Below are positions 15,707 to 27,139 of a stretch of DNA of 32,014 nt, in pieces (positions within the stretch are counted from its first letter, which is position 1; every line of letters starts with the position of its first letter). The position numbers and the translations under genes are program-made. The notes under the pieces were generated by a model. It saw nothing but the letters and a program-made list of their open reading frames with translations, did no database searches and had not been told where the DNA came from. This stretch comes from Bacteroidota bacterium (GTDB lineage Bacteria > Bacteroidota > Bacteroidia > Sphingobacteriales > Sphingobacteriaceae): positions 38,274 through 70,287 of the forward strand of contig JABDCF010000005.1 in NCBI GenBank assembly GCA_013288235.1, in the 5' to 3' direction.

Positions 15707-18700
15707 CTATGCTTCTATTTCCTCAGCTTTTGAAGCCATCAGGCGGTCAAATTCTTCCTGTGAACCTACACGGATATTTTCGTATTCGCGTAAACCGGTA
15801 CCTGAAGGAATTAAGTGACCAACGATAACGTTCTCTTTCAAGCCAAGCATCAAATCCTTTTTACCTGCAATTGCTGCTTCGTTCAGTACTTTTGTGGTTT
15901 CCTGGAACGATGCTGCCGAGATAAACGATTTGGTGCCTAATGAAGCCCTGGTGATACCTTGCAGTATTGGGCTTGATGTTGCAGCAATAGCATCACGCAC
16001 TTCAACCAATTTTAAATCTTTACGTTTTAAGATCGAGTTTTCGTCGCGCAGCCTTCTAACTGAAACTATCTGGCCTGATTTCAGGGTTGCGGAATCGCCC
16101 GGCTCGGTAACTACCTTTTTATCAAAGATGTCATCGTTCTCAAGCATGAAGTCCCAGCTGTCAACAGCTTCCCTTTCAAGGAAACGGGTATCGCCGGCAT
16201 CTTCAATAGCTACCTTCTGCATCATCTGGTGAACTATAACTTCAAAGTGCTTATCGTTGATCTTCACACCCTGCAAACGGTAAACTTCCTGTATACCATT
16301 AACAAGATATTCCTGTACAGCAGCCGGGCCCTTAATAGCCAGGATGTCGGCAGGTGATATTGAACCATCAGACAAAGGCATACCTGCTTTCACAAAGTCG
16401 TTATCCTGTACAAGGATGTGTTTCGACAATGGAACAAGGTATTTTTTAACCTGGCCATCTTTCGATTCAATGGTGATCTCACGGTTACCGCGTTTAACGC
16501 CACCTAAAGTTACCACACCATCAATTTCAGTTACTACAGCCGGATTAGATGGGTTACGTGCTTCAAACAATTCGGTTACACGTGGTAAACCACCGGTGAT
16601 GTCGCGTGTTTTGCCTGTTGAACGTGGTATTTTAGCAATAACCTGTCCTGTTTGCAATTTTTCACCTTCATCAACCGCTATGTGGGCGCCTACCGGGATG
16701 TTATAACCTTTTATCACATTGCCTTTGTTGTCAGCAACCTGTATAACCGGGTTCTTTGTTTTATCCCTGGTATCGATAATTACCTTTTCGCGGTGACCTG
16801 TTTGCTCGTCTGATTCTTCGCGGAAAGTAATACCTTCCAAAACAGCCTCAAACTTAGTAACACCTGCAAATTCAGAAATAATGACCGCATTGTACGGATC
16901 CCATGAACATATCTTATCACCACGGGTTATCTTACTGCCATCTTTCACATACAGGTATGCGCCGTATGGAATGTTGTTTGTAACAATAACTTTATTGGTG
17001 CCTTGCTCAACGATACGGAATTCACCCGAACGGCCTAACACTACTTCAACCAACCCGTCTTCAGTTTTATATTCAACTGTACGAACGTTTTCAAATTCGA
17101 TGATACCATCAAACCTTGCGTTGATCTGTGATTCAGCCGCGATGTTTGATGCGGTACCACCCACGTGGAATGTACGCAACGTTAACTGTGTACCCGGCTC
17201 GCCGATTGACTGTGCTGCAATTACACCAACAGCCTCCCCTTTTTGCACGCGTTTACCGCTTGCAAGGTTACGCCCGTAACACAATGCACACACACCCCTC
17301 TTGCTTTCGCAGGTTAATACCGAACGTATTTCGATACCTTCCAAAGGTGAGTTTTCTATATTTTTAGCAATCTCTTCAGTAATGTCATGACCTGCTGATA
17401 CTAATAATTCATTGGTGATAGGGTCATGTACTTCATGTAACGAGGTACGGCCTAAAATACGGTCGTATAATGGTTCAACAATATCCTCGTTATCTTTAAG
17501 GGCGGTAGTAAATATACCTCTTAAAGTACCGCAATCAGTTTCACCAACTATCATATCCTGCGCCACATCATGTAAACGACGGGTTAGATAACCAGCATCC
17601 GCAGTTTTCAAAGCGGTATCGGCCAAACCTTTACGTGCACCGTGAGTTGAGATAAAGTACTCCAATACCGACAAACCTTCTTTAAAGTTTGAAAGGATCG
17701 GGTTTTCAATGATTTCACCACCTGAACCTGATTTTTGAGGCTTAGCCATCAAACCACGCATACCTGCAAGCTGACGGATCTGCTCTTTTGAACCACGCGC
17801 TCCAGAGTCAAGCATCATATAAACAGAGTTAAAGCCCTGGTTATCGGTCGACAGGATCTCCATCACATTCGCTGTTAAGCGGTTGTTGATACGGGTCCAG
17901 ATATCGATGATCTGGTTGTAACGTTCGTTATTGGTGATGAAACCCATGTTGTAGTTACCCATTACATCTTCAACCTGTTTAGAGGCTGTTTCAATAAGTG
18001 TAACTTTTTCAGCAGGGATATTAATATCCTTAAGGTTAAATGATAAACCACCCTGGAATGCCATTTTGAAACCTAATTCCTTAATATCATCAAGGAACTG
18101 GGCTGCGCGTGCCATACCTGTAATTTTCACTACCTCGCCAATAATGTCACGCAGTGATTTTTTGGTAAGCAGTTCATTTATATAACCTACTTCAACCGGA
18201 ACATGCTGGTTAAATAACACACGGCCAACAGTAGTATCAATAATTTTAGATACTATAGCGCCGCCATCTCTTTCTTTAACAAAAGCTTTAACCTTTATAA
18301 AGGCGTGAAGGTCGATTTTCCGCTCGTTGTAAGCAATAATTACTTCTTCGGAAGAATAGAAAGTTAAACCTTCGCCTTTGATCACACGCTCAGCATCAGT
18401 TTTACGGCCTTTGGTTATGTAGTACAAACCAAGCACCATGTCCTGCGATGGAACTGTAATTGGTGTTCCGTTGGCAGGGTTCAGGATGTTGTGCGAAGCA
18501 AGCATTAATACCTGGGCTTCCAAAATTGCTGCGTTACCAAGTGGTACGTGAACAGCCATCTGGTCACCGTCAAAATCCGCGTTGAAGGCGGTACAGGTTA
18601 ACGGGTGCAATTGTATCGCCTTGCCTTCAACCAGTTTTGGCTGGAAAGCCTGGATACCAAGCCTGTGCAGCGTTGGCGCACGGTTTAGTAATACAGGGTG

Positions 18701-19996
18701 CCCTTTTAATACGTTTTCCAATATGTCCCAAACTAATGGGTCTTTACGGTCAACGATCTTTTTGGCTGATTTTACTGTTTTAACCACACCACGCTCAATC
18801 ATTTTGCGGATGATAAACGGTTTAAACAATTCGGCAGCCATATCCTTTGGTAAACCGCACTCGTGCAGTTTAAGGTTAGGGCCTACAACAATTACCGAAC
18901 GTGCTGAATAATCCACACGTTTACCCAGTAAGTTTTGACGGAAACGGCCTTGTTTACCTTTTAATATATCCGAAAGGGATTTCAAAGCACGGTTGCCTTC
19001 AGTTTTTACTGCATTTACTTTACGTGAGTTATCAAATAACGAATCCACAGCTTCCTGCAGCATACGTTTTTCGTTACGTAAAATTACTTCCGGTGCTTTT
19101 ATCTCGATCAAACGTTTTAAACGGTTGTTACGGATAATTACACGACGGTATAAGTCATTCAAATCCGAAGTTGCGAAACGGCCACCTTCCAATGGTACTA
19201 ACGGGCGTAACTCAGGCGGGATAACCGGAACGATCTTAACGATCATCCATTCCGGGTTATTCTCAATCCTTGTTTTTGCATCGCGGAAAGCTTCAACAAC
19301 CTGTAAACGTTTTAAAGCTTCGTTTTTACGTTGCTGTGAAGTTTCGTTTGCCGCCTGGTGGCGTAAGCTAAATGACAATTCGTCAAGGTCAAGGCGTTTT
19401 AATAACTCCTCTAATGCCTCGGCACCCATTTTAGCCACAAATTTTTGCGGGTCTTTATCGTCCAGGTATTGGTTTTCTTTTGGTAAAGTATCCAATACGT
19501 CCAGGTATTCTTCTTCTGTCAGGAAATCCATTTTATTGATTCCGTCAGCTTCTTTAATACCGGGCTGTATAACTACGTATCTTTCATAGTAAATGATCAG
19601 GTCTAACCTTTTTGTAGGCAGGCCTAATAAATAGCCAATTTTGTTTGGCAACGAACGGAAGTACCAGATATGAGCAACAGGCACCACCAAATTGATGTGG
19701 CCCATACGCTCACGACGTACTTTTTTCTCGGTTACTTCAACACCGCAACGGTCGCAAACAATACCTTTGTAACGGATACGTTTGTATTTACCGCAATGGC
19801 ACTCATAATCTTTAACCGGACCAAAAATACGCTCGCAGAATAAACCATCGCGCTCAGGTTTATAGGTCCTGTAGTTGATGGTCTCCGGTTTTAAAACTTC
19901 ACCGCTTGAACGCTCAAGTATAGATTCAGGCGAAGCTAAACTGATAGTAATTGTGGTGAAATTACTTTTGATTTTATTATCCTTTTTGTAAGACAT
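15707..19996 (-). CDS. rpoC: DNA-directed RNA polymerase subunit beta'
   Basis: This is the 1429-residue beta' subunit. The N-terminal zinc-binding site has Cys66, Cys68, Cys81 and Cys84 ([20 protein letters not shown]). The catalytic magnesium motif NADFDGD is at residues 472-478. The bridge helix and trigger-loop region ([20 protein letters not shown]) and the second zinc cluster ([11 protein letters not shown]) are intact. The start ATG at 19996 is preceded by a rare good Shine-Dalgarno (AAAGGAG, 3 nt before the ATG). It is the last gene of the block, separated from rpoB by a 103-bp gap filled by an inverted word repeat. A strong terminator follows. Confidence 0.98.
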   Translation of the reverse strand: MSYKKDNKIKSNFTTITISLASPESILERSSGEVLKPETINYRTYKPERDGLFCERIFGPVKDYECHCGKYKRIRYKGIVCDRCGVEVTEKKVRRERMGHINLVVPVAHIWYFRSLPNKIGYLLGLPTKRLDLIIYYERYVVIQPGIKEADGINKMDFLTEEEYLDVLDTLPKENQYLDDKDPQKFVAKMGAEALEELLKRLDLDELSFSLRHQAANETSQQRKNEALKRLQVVEAFRDAKTRIENNPEWMIVKIVPVIPPELRPLVPLEGGRFATSDLNDLYRRVIIRNNRLKRLIEIKAPEVILRNEKRMLQEAVDSLFDNSRKVNAVKTEGNRALKSLSDILKGKQGRFRQNLLGKRVDYSARSVIVVGPNLKLHECGLPKDMAAELFKPFIIRKMIERGVVKTVKSAKKIVDRKDPLVWDILENVLKGHPVLLNRAPTLHRLGIQAFQPKLVEGKAIQLHPLTCTAFNADFDGDQMAVHVPLGNAAILEAQVLMLASHNILNPANGTPITVPSQDMVLGLYYITKGRKTDAERVIKGEGLTFYSSEEVIIAYNERKIDLHAFIKVKAFVKERDGGAIVSKIIDTTVGRVLFNQHVPVEVGYINELLTKKSLRDIIGEVVKITGMARAAQFLDDIKELGFKMAFQGGLSFNLKDINIPAEKVTLIETASKQVEDVMGNYNMGFITNNERYNQIIDIWTRINNRLTANVMEILSTDNQGFNSVYMMLDSGARGSKEQIRQLAGMRGLMAKPQKSGSGGEIIENPILSNFKEGLSVLEYFISTHGARKGLADTALKTADAGYLTRRLHDVAQDMIVGETDCGTLRGIFTTALKDNEDIVEPLYDRILGRTSLHEVHDPITNELLVSAGHDITEEIAKNIENSPLEGIEIRSVLTCESKRGVCALCYGRNLASGKRVQKGEAVGVIAAQSIGEPGTQLTLRTFHVGGTASNIAAESQINARFDGIIEFENVRTVEYKTEDGLVEVVLGRSGEFRIVEQGTNKVIVTNNIPYGAYLYVKDGSKITRGDKICSWDPYNAVIISEFAGVTKFEAVLEGITFREESDEQTGHREKVIIDTRDKTKNPVIQVADNKGNVIKGYNIPVGAHIAVDEGEKLQTGQVIAKIPRSTGKTRDITGGLPRVTELFEARNPSNPAVVTEIDGVVTLGGVKRGNREITIESKDGQVKKYLVPLSKHILVQDNDFVKAGMPLSDGSISPADILAIKGPAAVQEYLVNGIQEVYRLQGVKINDKHFEVIVHQMMQKVAIEDAGDTRFLEREAVDSWDFMLENDDIFDKKVVTEPGDSATLKSGQIVSVRRLRDENSILKRKDLKLVEVRDAIAATSSPILQGITRASLGTKSFISAASFQETTKVLNEAAIAGKKDLMLGLKENVIVGHLIPSGTGLREYENIRVGSQEEFDRLMASKAEEIEA

Positions 19997-19999
19997 AGT

Positions 20000-20006
20000 C
20001 TCCTTT
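20000..20006 (-). promoter_or_regulatory. Unusually strong Shine-Dalgarno before rpoC
   Basis: AAAGGAG on the minus strand sits 3 nt before the rpoC ATG. Most genes in this window have no such sequence. Confidence 0.5.
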
Positions 20007-20013
20007 GTTTTTT

Positions 20014-20097
20014 AGTTGTTGAAAGGTTGTAAAGTTGTAACGTTGAAATGTTGAAGATAACTTTACAACATTCCAACCTTTCAACGTTACAACAAAA
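20014..20097. repeat. Inverted word repeat in the rpoB-rpoC gap (word GTTGTAA / GTTGAAA)
   Basis: The left arm is a tandem of GTTGAAAG, GTTGTAAA, GTTGTAACG and GTTGAAAT units. The right arm has the reverse complements. Within it, GTTGTAACGTTGAAA (20034-20048) and TTTCAACGTTACAAC (20079-20093) are an exact 15-nt inverted repeat. It lies in the rpoC leader and would form a hairpin in the rpoBC message. Confidence 0.85.
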
Positions 20098-20099
20098 CC

Positions 20100-23000
20100 T
20101 TATTCTAACGTTATATCCAAACCTAAACCTCTTAATTCATGAACCAATACGTTGAATGATTCAGGGACTGACGGTGTTGGCAGGTTTTCGCCTTTAACAA
20201 TAGCCTCATAAGTTTTGGCACGGCCGATAACATCATCCGATTTAACGGTCAATATTTCCTGTAGTATGTTTGATGCACCGAATGCTTCGAGTGCCCAAAC
20301 CTCCATCTCACCAAAACGCTGACCACCAAATTGTGCTTTACCACCCAATGGCTGTTGTGTAATTAATGAGTATGGCCCTATTGAACGTGCGTGCATCTTA
20401 TCGTCAACCATGTGACCCAATTTCAGCATGTAGATAATACCTACAGTTGTTTGCTGGTCAAAACGGTCGCCGGTTAAGCCATTGTACAAATAGGTACGGC
20501 CTGATTCAGGTAAGTTTGCCTTTTTAACCCACTCTTCCACTTCGTCATGGCTTGCACCATCAAAAATTGGCGTTGCGAATTTAATGCCAAGCTCTTTACC
20601 TGCCCAGCCTAATACAGTTTCATATATCTGGCCCAGGTTCATACGTGATGGCACACCCAGCGGGTTCAACACGATATCAACCGGTGTTCCGTCCTCAAGG
20701 AACGGCATGTCTTCGTCACGTACAATACGTGCAACAATACCTTTGTTACCGTGGCGGCCTGCCATTTTATCACCCACTTTAAGCTTACGCTTTTTAGCGA
20801 TGTAAACTTTAGCCATTTGCACAATACCTGATGGAAGCTCGTCACCAACACTGATAGCAAATTTATCACGACGGTAAGCGCCCAATTCTTCGTTAACCTT
20901 GATGTTATAGTTATGAAGAAGGATTTTTATATGGTCGTTTTTGTCATCATCAGTAGTCCACTTGGTCGGGTTAATATTTTCATAATTAAGCTCAACCAGT
21001 ATTTTCTGTGTGAATTTAACGCCTTTAGGCACTTGCAGTTCTTTGTAAACGTTGTATACACCCTGCGACGTTTTGCCATTCACAATTTCGAACAATTTTT
21101 CGATCAAAGTATTTTTCAATTCTTTAACCGCTTTTTCGTGTTTGGTATCCAGTTTTTCCAACTGTGCTTTTTCTTCGGCTTTCGAAGTCTTTTTAGCACG
21201 GCTGAATAATTTGGTATCGATAACCACACCTGCAATTGACGGTGGTGTTTTCAATGATGCGTCTTTAACGTCGCCGGCTTTGTCACCAAATATGGCACGC
21301 AACAGTTTTTCTTCCGGTGAAGGATCTGATTCACCTTTTGGAGTGATCTTACCGATCAAAATATCGCCTTCCTTAACTTCGGCGCCAACACGGATAATAC
21401 CGTCTTCGTCCAAATCTTTGGTAGCTTCTTCTGATACGTTAGGGATATCCGGTGTCAATTCTTCTTCACCGCGTTTTGTATCACGCACTTCAAGCTCAAA
21501 TTCTTCAACGTGAAGCGAAGTAAATATATCCTGTGAAACAACGCGTTCCGAAATTACAATCGCATCCTCAAAGTTATAACCCTGCCAAGGCATGAAAGCC
21601 ACTTTCAAGTTACGGCCCAAGGCCAATTCACCATCTTGTGTAGCATATCCTTCGCAAAGCACCTGTCCTTTTTCAACGCGCTGGCCTTTTTTAACAATCG
21701 GCTTTAAGTTGATGGTGGTACTCTGGTTAGTTTTCTTGAATTTTGTTAAACGATAGCTTTTGCTGTCGCCTTCAAATGAGATCAAACGATCTAATTCATC
21801 ACGGTCGTATTTTATGCGGATTTCATTTGCATCAACATATTCAACCACGCCATCGCCTTCGGCGTTGATAAGGGTACGTGAATCTTTTGCCACACGGCCT
21901 TCCAAACCTGTACCAACAATTGGCGCTTCAGGCCTTAATAAAGGCACTGCCTGGCGTTGCATGTTCGATCCCATCAATGCACGGTTAGCATCATCATGTT
22001 CCAAAAACGGAATTAATGAAGCCGCGATAGACGTGATCTGGTTTGGCGCAATATCCATTAAATCCAGTTTTTCCGGATCAATAATCGGGAAGTCACCTTC
22101 AAAACGTGCTTTAACTTTAGGTAGTGCGAAAACACCATTATCATCATAGTGGGCATTTGCCTGGCCTATTGTTTTACCATCTTCATCTTCTGCCGACAGG
22201 TAAATAACATCTTCTTTAACCTGTACCTTACCTTCAACCACACGCTTGTATGGTGTTTCAATAAAGCCTAAGTTGTTGATCTTTGCGTGTACGCAAAGTG
22301 AAGATATCAAACCAATGTTCGGTCCTTCCGGAGTTTCGATGGTACACAAACGGCCATAGTGGGTATAGTGTACGTCACGAACTTCGAAACCTGCACGCTC
22401 ACGAGACAGACCGCCTGGCCCTAAAGCTGACAGACGACGCTTGTGCGTGATCTCTGCCAGTGGGTTGGTTTGGTCCATGAACTGTGATAGCTGGTTTGTA
22501 CCGAAAAACGAGTTAATAACCGATGAAAGGGTACGTGCATTGATCAGGTCGGTTGGTGTAAACACTTCGTTATCACGGATGTTCATACGCTCGCGGATGG
22601 TACGTGCCATACGCGCTAAACCAACACCAAACTGTGCATATAACTGCTCACCAACGGTACGCACACGACGGTTTGATAAGTGGTCAATATCATCCACCTC
22701 GGCTTTTGAGTTGATGAGTTTGATCAGATATTTTACTATCGCGATGATATCCTGTTTGGTTAAAACTTTAGTTTCTTCCGAAGTTGTAAGTTTTAATTTA
22801 CGGTTGATGCGGTAACGGCCCACATCTCCCAGGTCATATCTTTTATCAGAAAAGAACAAACGGTCGATGATACCGCGCGCTGTTTCTTCATCAGGCGGTT
22901 CAGCGTTACGTAATTGACGGTAGATATGCTCAACCGCTTCTTTTTCTGAGTTCGAAGTATCTTTTTGTAAAGTGTTATATATAATGGTATAGTCACCACT

Positions 23001-23903
23001 GGTTGCCGCATCTTCTTTATTAAGGATGATGGTTTTAACACCTGCGTCGATGATCATATCAATATGATCGTCTTCCAGCACGGTTTCACGCTCCAGGATG
23101 ATCTCGTTACGGTCAATAGAAACAACTTCACCGGTATCTTCGTCCACAAAGTCTTCAACCCATTTCTTTAAAACCCTTGCAGCCAGTTTACGGCCGATGA
23201 ATTTTTTAAGACCTGATTTGCTAACTTTAACTTCGTCGGCCAGTTCAAATAATTCCAATATATCTTTATCAGAATCATAACCAATTGCACGAAGCAGGGT
23301 AGTTACCGGGAATTTCTTTTTACGGTCAATATATGCATACATCACGTTATTAACGTCAGTAGCAAATTCGATCCATGATCCTTTGAAAGGGATAACACGT
23401 GCCGAATATAATTTAGTACCGTTTGTGTGGCGGCTCTGGCCGAAAAACACACCTGGTGAACGGTGTAACTGTGATACAATTACACGCTCGGCGCCATTGA
23501 TAACAAAGGTGCCTTTAGGTGTCATGTAAGGGATAGTTCCCAGGTACACGTCCTGTACGATAGTTTCAAAATCTTCGTGTTCCTCATCATTACATGATAA
23601 ACGAAGCTTGGCTTTTAAAGGCACACTATAAGTTAACCCGCGCTCGATACATTCCTGAATATCATATCGTGGCGGATCAATAAAGTAATCAAGAAACTCT
23701 AAAACGAAGATGTTTCTTGAATCGGAGATTGGAAAATTTTCGGCAAACACTTTAAACAGCCCTTCTTTATAACGGTTGTCTGAGGTAGTTTCCAATTGAA
23801 AAAATTCCTGGAAAGATTGCAACTGAACATCAAGAAAGTCGGGATAATCCAATACCTTCCTGCTGGTTGCAAAATTTACTCTTTGATTAATTTTGTTTGC
23901 CAA
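20100..23903 (-). CDS. rpoB: DNA-directed RNA polymerase subunit beta
   Basis: This is the 1267-residue beta subunit. The rifampicin region is at residues 468-498 ([13 protein letters not shown], then [13 protein letters not shown]). It keeps the sensitive-type residues matching E. coli Asp516, His526 and Ser531 (here Asp477, His487, Ser492). The C-terminal block [20 protein letters not shown] is standard. The start codon is TTG (23901-23903): the frame has a stop codon three codons upstream of it and no ATG between, and [14 protein letters not shown] fits the family start. It follows rplL after a 225-bp gap that holds a hairpin and an inverted word repeat. Confidence 0.98.
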   Translation of the reverse strand: MANKINQRVNFATSRKVLDYPDFLDVQLQSFQEFFQLETTSDNRYKEGLFKVFAENFPISDSRNIFVLEFLDYFIDPPRYDIQECIERGLTYSVPLKAKLRLSCNDEEHEDFETIVQDVYLGTIPYMTPKGTFVINGAERVIVSQLHRSPGVFFGQSRHTNGTKLYSARVIPFKGSWIEFATDVNNVMYAYIDRKKKFPVTTLLRAIGYDSDKDILELFELADEVKVSKSGLKKFIGRKLAARVLKKWVEDFVDEDTGEVVSIDRNEIILERETVLEDDHIDMIIDAGVKTIILNKEDAATSGDYTIIYNTLQKDTSNSEKEAVEHIYRQLRNAEPPDEETARGIIDRLFFSDKRYDLGDVGRYRINRKLKLTTSEETKVLTKQDIIAIVKYLIKLINSKAEVDDIDHLSNRRVRTVGEQLYAQFGVGLARMARTIRERMNIRDNEVFTPTDLINARTLSSVINSFFGTNQLSQFMDQTNPLAEITHKRRLSALGPGGLSRERAGFEVRDVHYTHYGRLCTIETPEGPNIGLISSLCVHAKINNLGFIETPYKRVVEGKVQVKEDVIYLSAEDEDGKTIGQANAHYDDNGVFALPKVKARFEGDFPIIDPEKLDLMDIAPNQITSIAASLIPFLEHDDANRALMGSNMQRQAVPLLRPEAPIVGTGLEGRVAKDSRTLINAEGDGVVEYVDANEIRIKYDRDELDRLISFEGDSKSYRLTKFKKTNQSTTINLKPIVKKGQRVEKGQVLCEGYATQDGELALGRNLKVAFMPWQGYNFEDAIVISERVVSQDIFTSLHVEEFELEVRDTKRGEEELTPDIPNVSEEATKDLDEDGIIRVGAEVKEGDILIGKITPKGESDPSPEEKLLRAIFGDKAGDVKDASLKTPPSIAGVVIDTKLFSRAKKTSKAEEKAQLEKLDTKHEKAVKELKNTLIEKLFEIVNGKTSQGVYNVYKELQVPKGVKFTQKILVELNYENINPTKWTTDDDKNDHIKILLHNYNIKVNEELGAYRRDKFAISVGDELPSGIVQMAKVYIAKKRKLKVGDKMAGRHGNKGIVARIVRDEDMPFLEDGTPVDIVLNPLGVPSRMNLGQIYETVLGWAGKELGIKFATPIFDGASHDEVEEWVKKANLPESGRTYLYNGLTGDRFDQQTTVGIIYMLKLGHMVDDKMHARSIGPYSLITQQPLGGKAQFGGQRFGEMEVWALEAFGASNILQEILTVKSDDVIGRAKTYEAIVKGENLPTPSVPESFNVLVHELRGLGLDITLE

Positions 23904-23948
23904 GGGATTTTAATTTTAGTTTATTAATAAACTGATGTAGATGCGTAT

Positions 23949-24060
23949 TTAGATGTGAGATTTGAGACGTGAGATATGAGATTAATGATTTGATGATTAA
24001 CGCGTTCTTTAAAACATAACGGGAAAATCTCAAATCTCATATCTCAATACTCATATCTAA
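23949..24060. repeat. Inverted word repeat in the rplL-rpoB gap (word GAGATATGA)
   Basis: Left arm 23949-23983 and right arm 24026-24060 are 35-nt reverse complements with about six mismatches. The units are GAGATTTGA, GACGTGA and GATATGA. It lies in the rpoB leader between the rplL hairpin and the TTG start. Confidence 0.85.
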
Positions 24061-24077
24061 AAGATATAAACAGCAAT

Positions 24078-24104
24078 AGACCCCGACCAAAAAGGCCGGA
24101 GTCT
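24078..24104 (-). terminator. Hairpin after rplL, possible attenuator before rpoB
   Basis: On the minus strand AGACTCCGGCC and GGTCGGGGTCT form an 11-bp stem with two G-U-type or mismatched positions and a T5 loop. No T-run follows, so full termination is unlikely. A partial terminator between rplL and rpoB is known in E. coli and sets the ratio of ribosomal protein to RNA polymerase. Confidence 0.6.
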
Positions 24105-24128
24105 GATGCTTTATTTGTGTGGGTTAGC

Positions 24129-24515
24129 TTATTTAACCTCAACTACTGCTCCGGCTTCTTCTAATTGTTTTTTCAGAGATTCAGCTTCTTCTTTAGTAAC
24201 ACCAGTTTTTACTTCTTTAGGTGCACCATCAACTAAGTCTTTAGCTTCTTTCAAACCAAGGCCGGTTAGGTCTTTTACTAATTTAACAACTGCCAATTTA
24301 GCGCCGCCTGCTTCTTTCAGGATAACGTCAAATGCAGTTTGAACTGCAGCTTCAGCAGGAGCGTCATCGCCACCACCAGCAGCAGGTGCAGCAACAGCTA
24401 CAGCTGCAGCAGCAGGCTCAATGCCATACTCATCTTTTAAGATTTTTGCTAATTCGTTTACTTCTTTTACTGTTAAGTTTACCAACTGTTCAGCAAACGC
24501 TTTTAAATCCGCCAT
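24129..24515 (-). CDS. rplL: 50S ribosomal protein L7/L12 (bL12)
   Basis: The 128-residue protein has the three L12 parts. An N-terminal dimerisation domain ([20 protein letters not shown]) is followed by an Ala/Gly-rich hinge (about residues 35-52). The C-terminal factor-binding domain ([20 protein letters not shown], then [16 protein letters not shown]) is complete. It forms the ribosomal stalk that recruits translation GTPases such as EF-Tu, also encoded here. It is 61 nt downstream of rplJ, its stalk base. Confidence 0.97.
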   Translation of the reverse strand: MADLKAFAEQLVNLTVKEVNELAKILKDEYGIEPAAAAVAVAAPAAGGGDDAPAEAAVQTAFDVILKEAGGAKLAVVKLVKDLTGLGLKEAKDLVDGAPKEVKTGVTKEEAESLKKQLEEAGAVVEVK

Positions 24516-24576
24516 TTTATTTTAAATTTTACTTTTAATGCTTTTTGTTTTTTAATTCGAACTTTAAGGTGTTCGG

Positions 24577-25095
24577 TTAACCTCTTTCCTGTAATGTTTT
24601 TACAACGCCTGCCAGTATATTTCCGCCTGATTGCAGTGCAGAAACAACATTCTTCGCTGGTGATTGCAATAATCCGATGATCTCTCCGATCAGTTGTTCT
24701 TTTGATTTCAAATTGATCAAAGTATCAAGCTGATTGTCGCCAATAAAAATAGATGCATCAATATATGCCGCTTTTAAAATTGGCTTTTCGCCTTTTTTCC
24801 TTAACTGTTTGATCAGTTTTGCCGGAGCAGTTGCTGATTTTGAGAAAAGGATAGATGATGAACCTTTAAGCACATCATGTATTGACGAAAAATCGCCGCC
24901 GACAGCATCCATAGCTTTTTTGATAAGGCTATTTTTTGCTACCTGCATCGTAATGTCACTTTCGAAACATTGACGACGGATGTGATTTACTTTTGCAACC
25001 GTAAGATTAGCAGTATCGGTAATATAAAAATTACCATACTCTTTCATCTGTTCAGCAAGGGCGGCTACTAATTCGTGTTTTTCTTCTTTGTTCAT
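24577..25095 (-). CDS. rplJ: 50S ribosomal protein L10 (uL10)
   Basis: The 172-residue protein is stalk base L10, which binds 23S rRNA and L12 dimers. Family blocks are MNKEEKHELVAALAEQMKEY, NSLIKKAMDAVGGDFSSIHD and the C-terminal SPAKNVVSALQSGGNILAGV. The ATG lies only 3 nt after the rplA stop, so there is no space for an L10 autoregulatory leader of the usual kind directly before it. Confidence 0.96.
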   Translation of the reverse strand: MNKEEKHELVAALAEQMKEYGNFYITDTANLTVAKVNHIRRQCFESDITMQVAKNSLIKKAMDAVGGDFSSIHDVLKGSSSILFSKSATAPAKLIKQLRKKGEKPILKAAYIDASIFIGDNQLDTLINLKSKEQLIGEIIGLLQSPAKNVVSALQSGGNILAGVVKTLQERG

Positions 25096-25098
25096 GAT

Positions 25099-25797
25099 TT
25101 AGATCCCCGCTACTGTTTTAGTTTCAATTTCAATTCCAGGCGACATTGTTGAAGAGAGATGAATACTCTTAAAATATGTTCCTTTTGCAGCCGAAGGTTT
25201 TAATTTTGAAATGGTTTGCAATACTTCCAAAGCATTTTCATAAATTTTCTCCGGCGGGAAAGATACTTTTCCTATTGAGGTATGGATAATACCGGTTTTA
25301 TCAACCTTGAAGTCAATCTTACCACCTTTTACCTCAGTTACAGCCTTGCCAACTTCGGCAGTTACTGTTCCTGATTTAGGGTTTGGCATAAGGTTACGCG
25401 GACCGAGAATACGACCCAAACGACCTACTTTAGCCATAACACTTGGCATAGTTATGATAATATCAACATCAGTCCATCGGCCCTCAATTTTGGCAATGTA
25501 ATCGTCCAAACCTACAAAATCTGCACCTGCGTCTTTTGCTTCTTGTTCCTTATCAGGAGTGCAAAGCACTAAAACGCGTACAGTTTTACCGGTTCCATGA
25601 GGTAAGGTAGCTATACCACGCACCATTTGATTGGCTTTACGCGGATCGACACCTAAACGAACATCAATATCAACAGATGAATCAAATTTGGTAGTAGTAA
25701 TATCTTTTACCAAAGATGACGCATCCTGTAAGGAATACGCTTTGTTTGCCTCAATTTTGGACTGTGCCACTTTTTGATTTTTTGTTAATCTTGCCAC
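25099..25797 (-). CDS. rplA: 50S ribosomal protein L1 (uL1), GTG start
   Basis: L1 binds 23S rRNA at the E-site stalk and in many bacteria represses its own operon. Read from the GTG at 25797 ([20 protein letters not shown]), the protein has 232 residues, the usual L1 length. Typical blocks are [40 protein letters not shown] and [20 protein letters not shown]. The frame stays open to an ATG at 25911, but those 38 extra codons translate the inverted word repeat and lack L1 homology. GTG is therefore preferred. Confidence 0.93.
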   Translation of the reverse strand: MARLTKNQKVAQSKIEANKAYSLQDASSLVKDITTTKFDSSVDIDVRLGVDPRKANQMVRGIATLPHGTGKTVRVLVLCTPDKEQEAKDAGADFVGLDDYIAKIEGRWTDVDIIITMPSVMAKVGRLGRILGPRNLMPNPKSGTVTAEVGKAVTEVKGGKIDFKVDKTGIIHTSIGKVSFPPEKIYENALEVLQTISKLKPSAAKGTYFKSIHLSSTMSPGIEIETKTVAGI

Positions 25798-25822
25798 TGT
25801 CTTAAACTGATTTAATTTTTGT

Positions 25823-25945
25823 ATTTCGAATTTCGGATCTTCGATTTCGGATTTATTATCCTCGTCTTTTTCTTCATTCGAAACGTTAATGATCGGCTCC
25901 CGGTTTCTCAATTAAATTCGAAATTGAAAATCCGAAATCCGAAAT
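25823..25945. repeat. Inverted word repeat filling the rplK-rplA gap (word ATTTCGG)
   Basis: Left arm 25823-25853 and right arm 25915-25945 are 31-nt reverse complements with four mismatches and a 61-nt loop. The units are ATTTCGA, ATTTCGG and TTCGATTT. The word is shared with 11548-11619 and partly with 29197-29265. In the mRNA it would form a long hairpin between rplK and rplA. Confidence 0.88.
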
Positions 25946-25951
25946 TGATTG

Positions 25952-26392
25952 TTAGTTCCAGGGAGCTGTACCTGTTACGGTTATCCCCATACTGCGGGCA
26001 GTTCCTGCCACCATTTTCATGGCTGATTCAACTGTAAATGCGTTCAAATCAGTCATTTTATCTTTAGCTATCGTCTCAACCTGTCCCCAATTTACATTGG
26101 CGACTTTTTTGCGGTTTGGCTCGGCCGACCCACTTTTTAATCCTGTAGCTTCCATTAACTGGATAGCAACCGGAGGGGTTTTGATGATAAAATCGAATGA
26201 CTTGTCGACATAAACAGTAATAACTACCGGTAAAATTTTGCCAGGTTTATCCTGGGTACGAGCGTTAAATTGCTTGCAAAATTCCATTATGTTCACCCCT
26301 TTTGCACCCAATGCTGGGCCTATTGGAGGTGATGGATTTGCAGCGCCGCCCTTTACCTGCAGTTTCACCATCGCACCGACTTCTTTTGCCAT
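25952..26392 (-). CDS. rplK: 50S ribosomal protein L11 (uL11)
   Basis: The 146-residue protein has the L11 N-terminal block [20 protein letters not shown] with the Pro-rich [10 protein letters not shown] loop. The C-terminal rRNA-binding domain ([20 protein letters not shown], then [18 protein letters not shown]) is complete. L11 binds the GTPase-associated centre of 23S rRNA. It is separated from nusG by a 190-bp gap containing an inverted word repeat. Confidence 0.97.
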   Translation of the reverse strand: MAKEVGAMVKLQVKGGAANPSPPIGPALGAKGVNIMEFCKQFNARTQDKPGKILPVVITVYVDKSFDFIIKTPPVAIQLMEATGLKSGSAEPNRKKVANVNWGQVETIAKDKMTDLNAFTVESAMKMVAGTARSMGITVTGTAPWN

Positions 26393-26454
26393 TTTTTACT
26401 TGTTTAAATTATAACTCAATGTTAGTAAGTGGAAGCTAAGTAACATTTAAGATT

Positions 26455-26585
26455 TTAGTGAGTGGTTGATTAAGTTGATTAGGTGAGTGGTTGCTCACTA
26501 CACTTAATTCAAACACCCGTTATATTTTTTTGTTGGTATTAATGGTTAACTACTCACTTAATCAACCCAATAAACCAATCAACTA
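26455..26585. repeat. Inverted word repeat in the rplK-nusG gap (word GATTAAGTGAGTAGTT)
   Basis: GTTGATTAGGTGAGTGGTT (26474-26492) pairs with AACTACTCACTTAATCAAC (26548-26566) with two mismatches. Further GTTGATT/AATCAAC copies lie outside. Positions 26546-26568 match the minus strand of 8279-8301 exactly over 23 nt. The right end runs into the nusG stop codon region. Confidence 0.8.
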
Positions 26586-27125
26586 TTCTTTCTCTACCTG
26601 CATGTAATTCAATTCAAGCGGCGTACGGCGCCCGAAAATCTTTACCATTACTTTTAGTTTTTTCTTTTCTTCGTTCACCTCTTCTATCACACCGCTGAAA
26701 CCATTGAAAGGGCCGTCCATTACTTTTACGCCCTCGCCTATATAATAAGGCACATTCATGGTTTCGCCTTGTGCGCTCATTTCGTCAACCTTACCTAAAA
26801 TACGGTTAACTTCCGCCTGGCGTAAAGGGATAGCATTGCCTTGTTTATCGCCTAAAAACCCGATAACGCTGTTTATATTTTTAATGATGTGCTCGATTTC
26901 AGCATCCAAAGCCGCTTCAATTAACACATAACCCGGAAAAAAATTGCGCTCTTTTGCAATTTTCTTTCCATCGCGCATCTGGTAATATTTTTCGGTAGGT
27001 ATCAATACCTGCGGAACAAGATGTGTAATACCCAAACGGTTAATTTCGGCATCAATATATTGCTTTACCTTTTTTTCTTTACCGCTTATAGCACGCACCA
27101 CATACCATTTTAATTGATCGCTCAT
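26583..27125 (-). CDS. nusG: Transcription termination/antitermination factor NusG
   Basis: The 180-residue protein has the NGN domain first (KWYVVRAISGKEKKVKQYID through KERNFFPGYVLIEAAL). The C-terminal KOW domain (VKVMDGPFNGFSGVIEEVNE, then KIFGRRTPLELNYMQVE) follows. NusG binds RNA polymerase and couples it to Rho or to the ribosome. It starts 14 nt after secE, the conserved partner, in one operon. Confidence 0.97.
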   Translation of the reverse strand: MSDQLKWYVVRAISGKEKKVKQYIDAEINRLGITHLVPQVLIPTEKYYQMRDGKKIAKERNFFPGYVLIEAALDAEIEHIIKNINSVIGFLGDKQGNAIPLRQAEVNRILGKVDEMSAQGETMNVPYYIGEGVKVMDGPFNGFSGVIEEVNEEKKKLKVMVKIFGRRTPLELNYMQVEKE

Positions 27126-27139
27126 CGTTATTCAAATAA

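Noticed and set aside
24078..24104. Strong intrinsic terminator ending the ribosomal protein block
   Set aside because: The hairpin lacks a T-run and rpoBC lack a clear own promoter, so it is kept only as a possible attenuator.
24332..24538. Gln-rich open frame on the plus strand
   Set aside because: It is the antisense shadow of the Ala-rich hinge of rplL; no homology and no start signal.
25798..25911. Extended L1 N-terminus
   Set aside because: The 38 codons are translated inverted-repeat sequence; L1 homology begins at the GTG.
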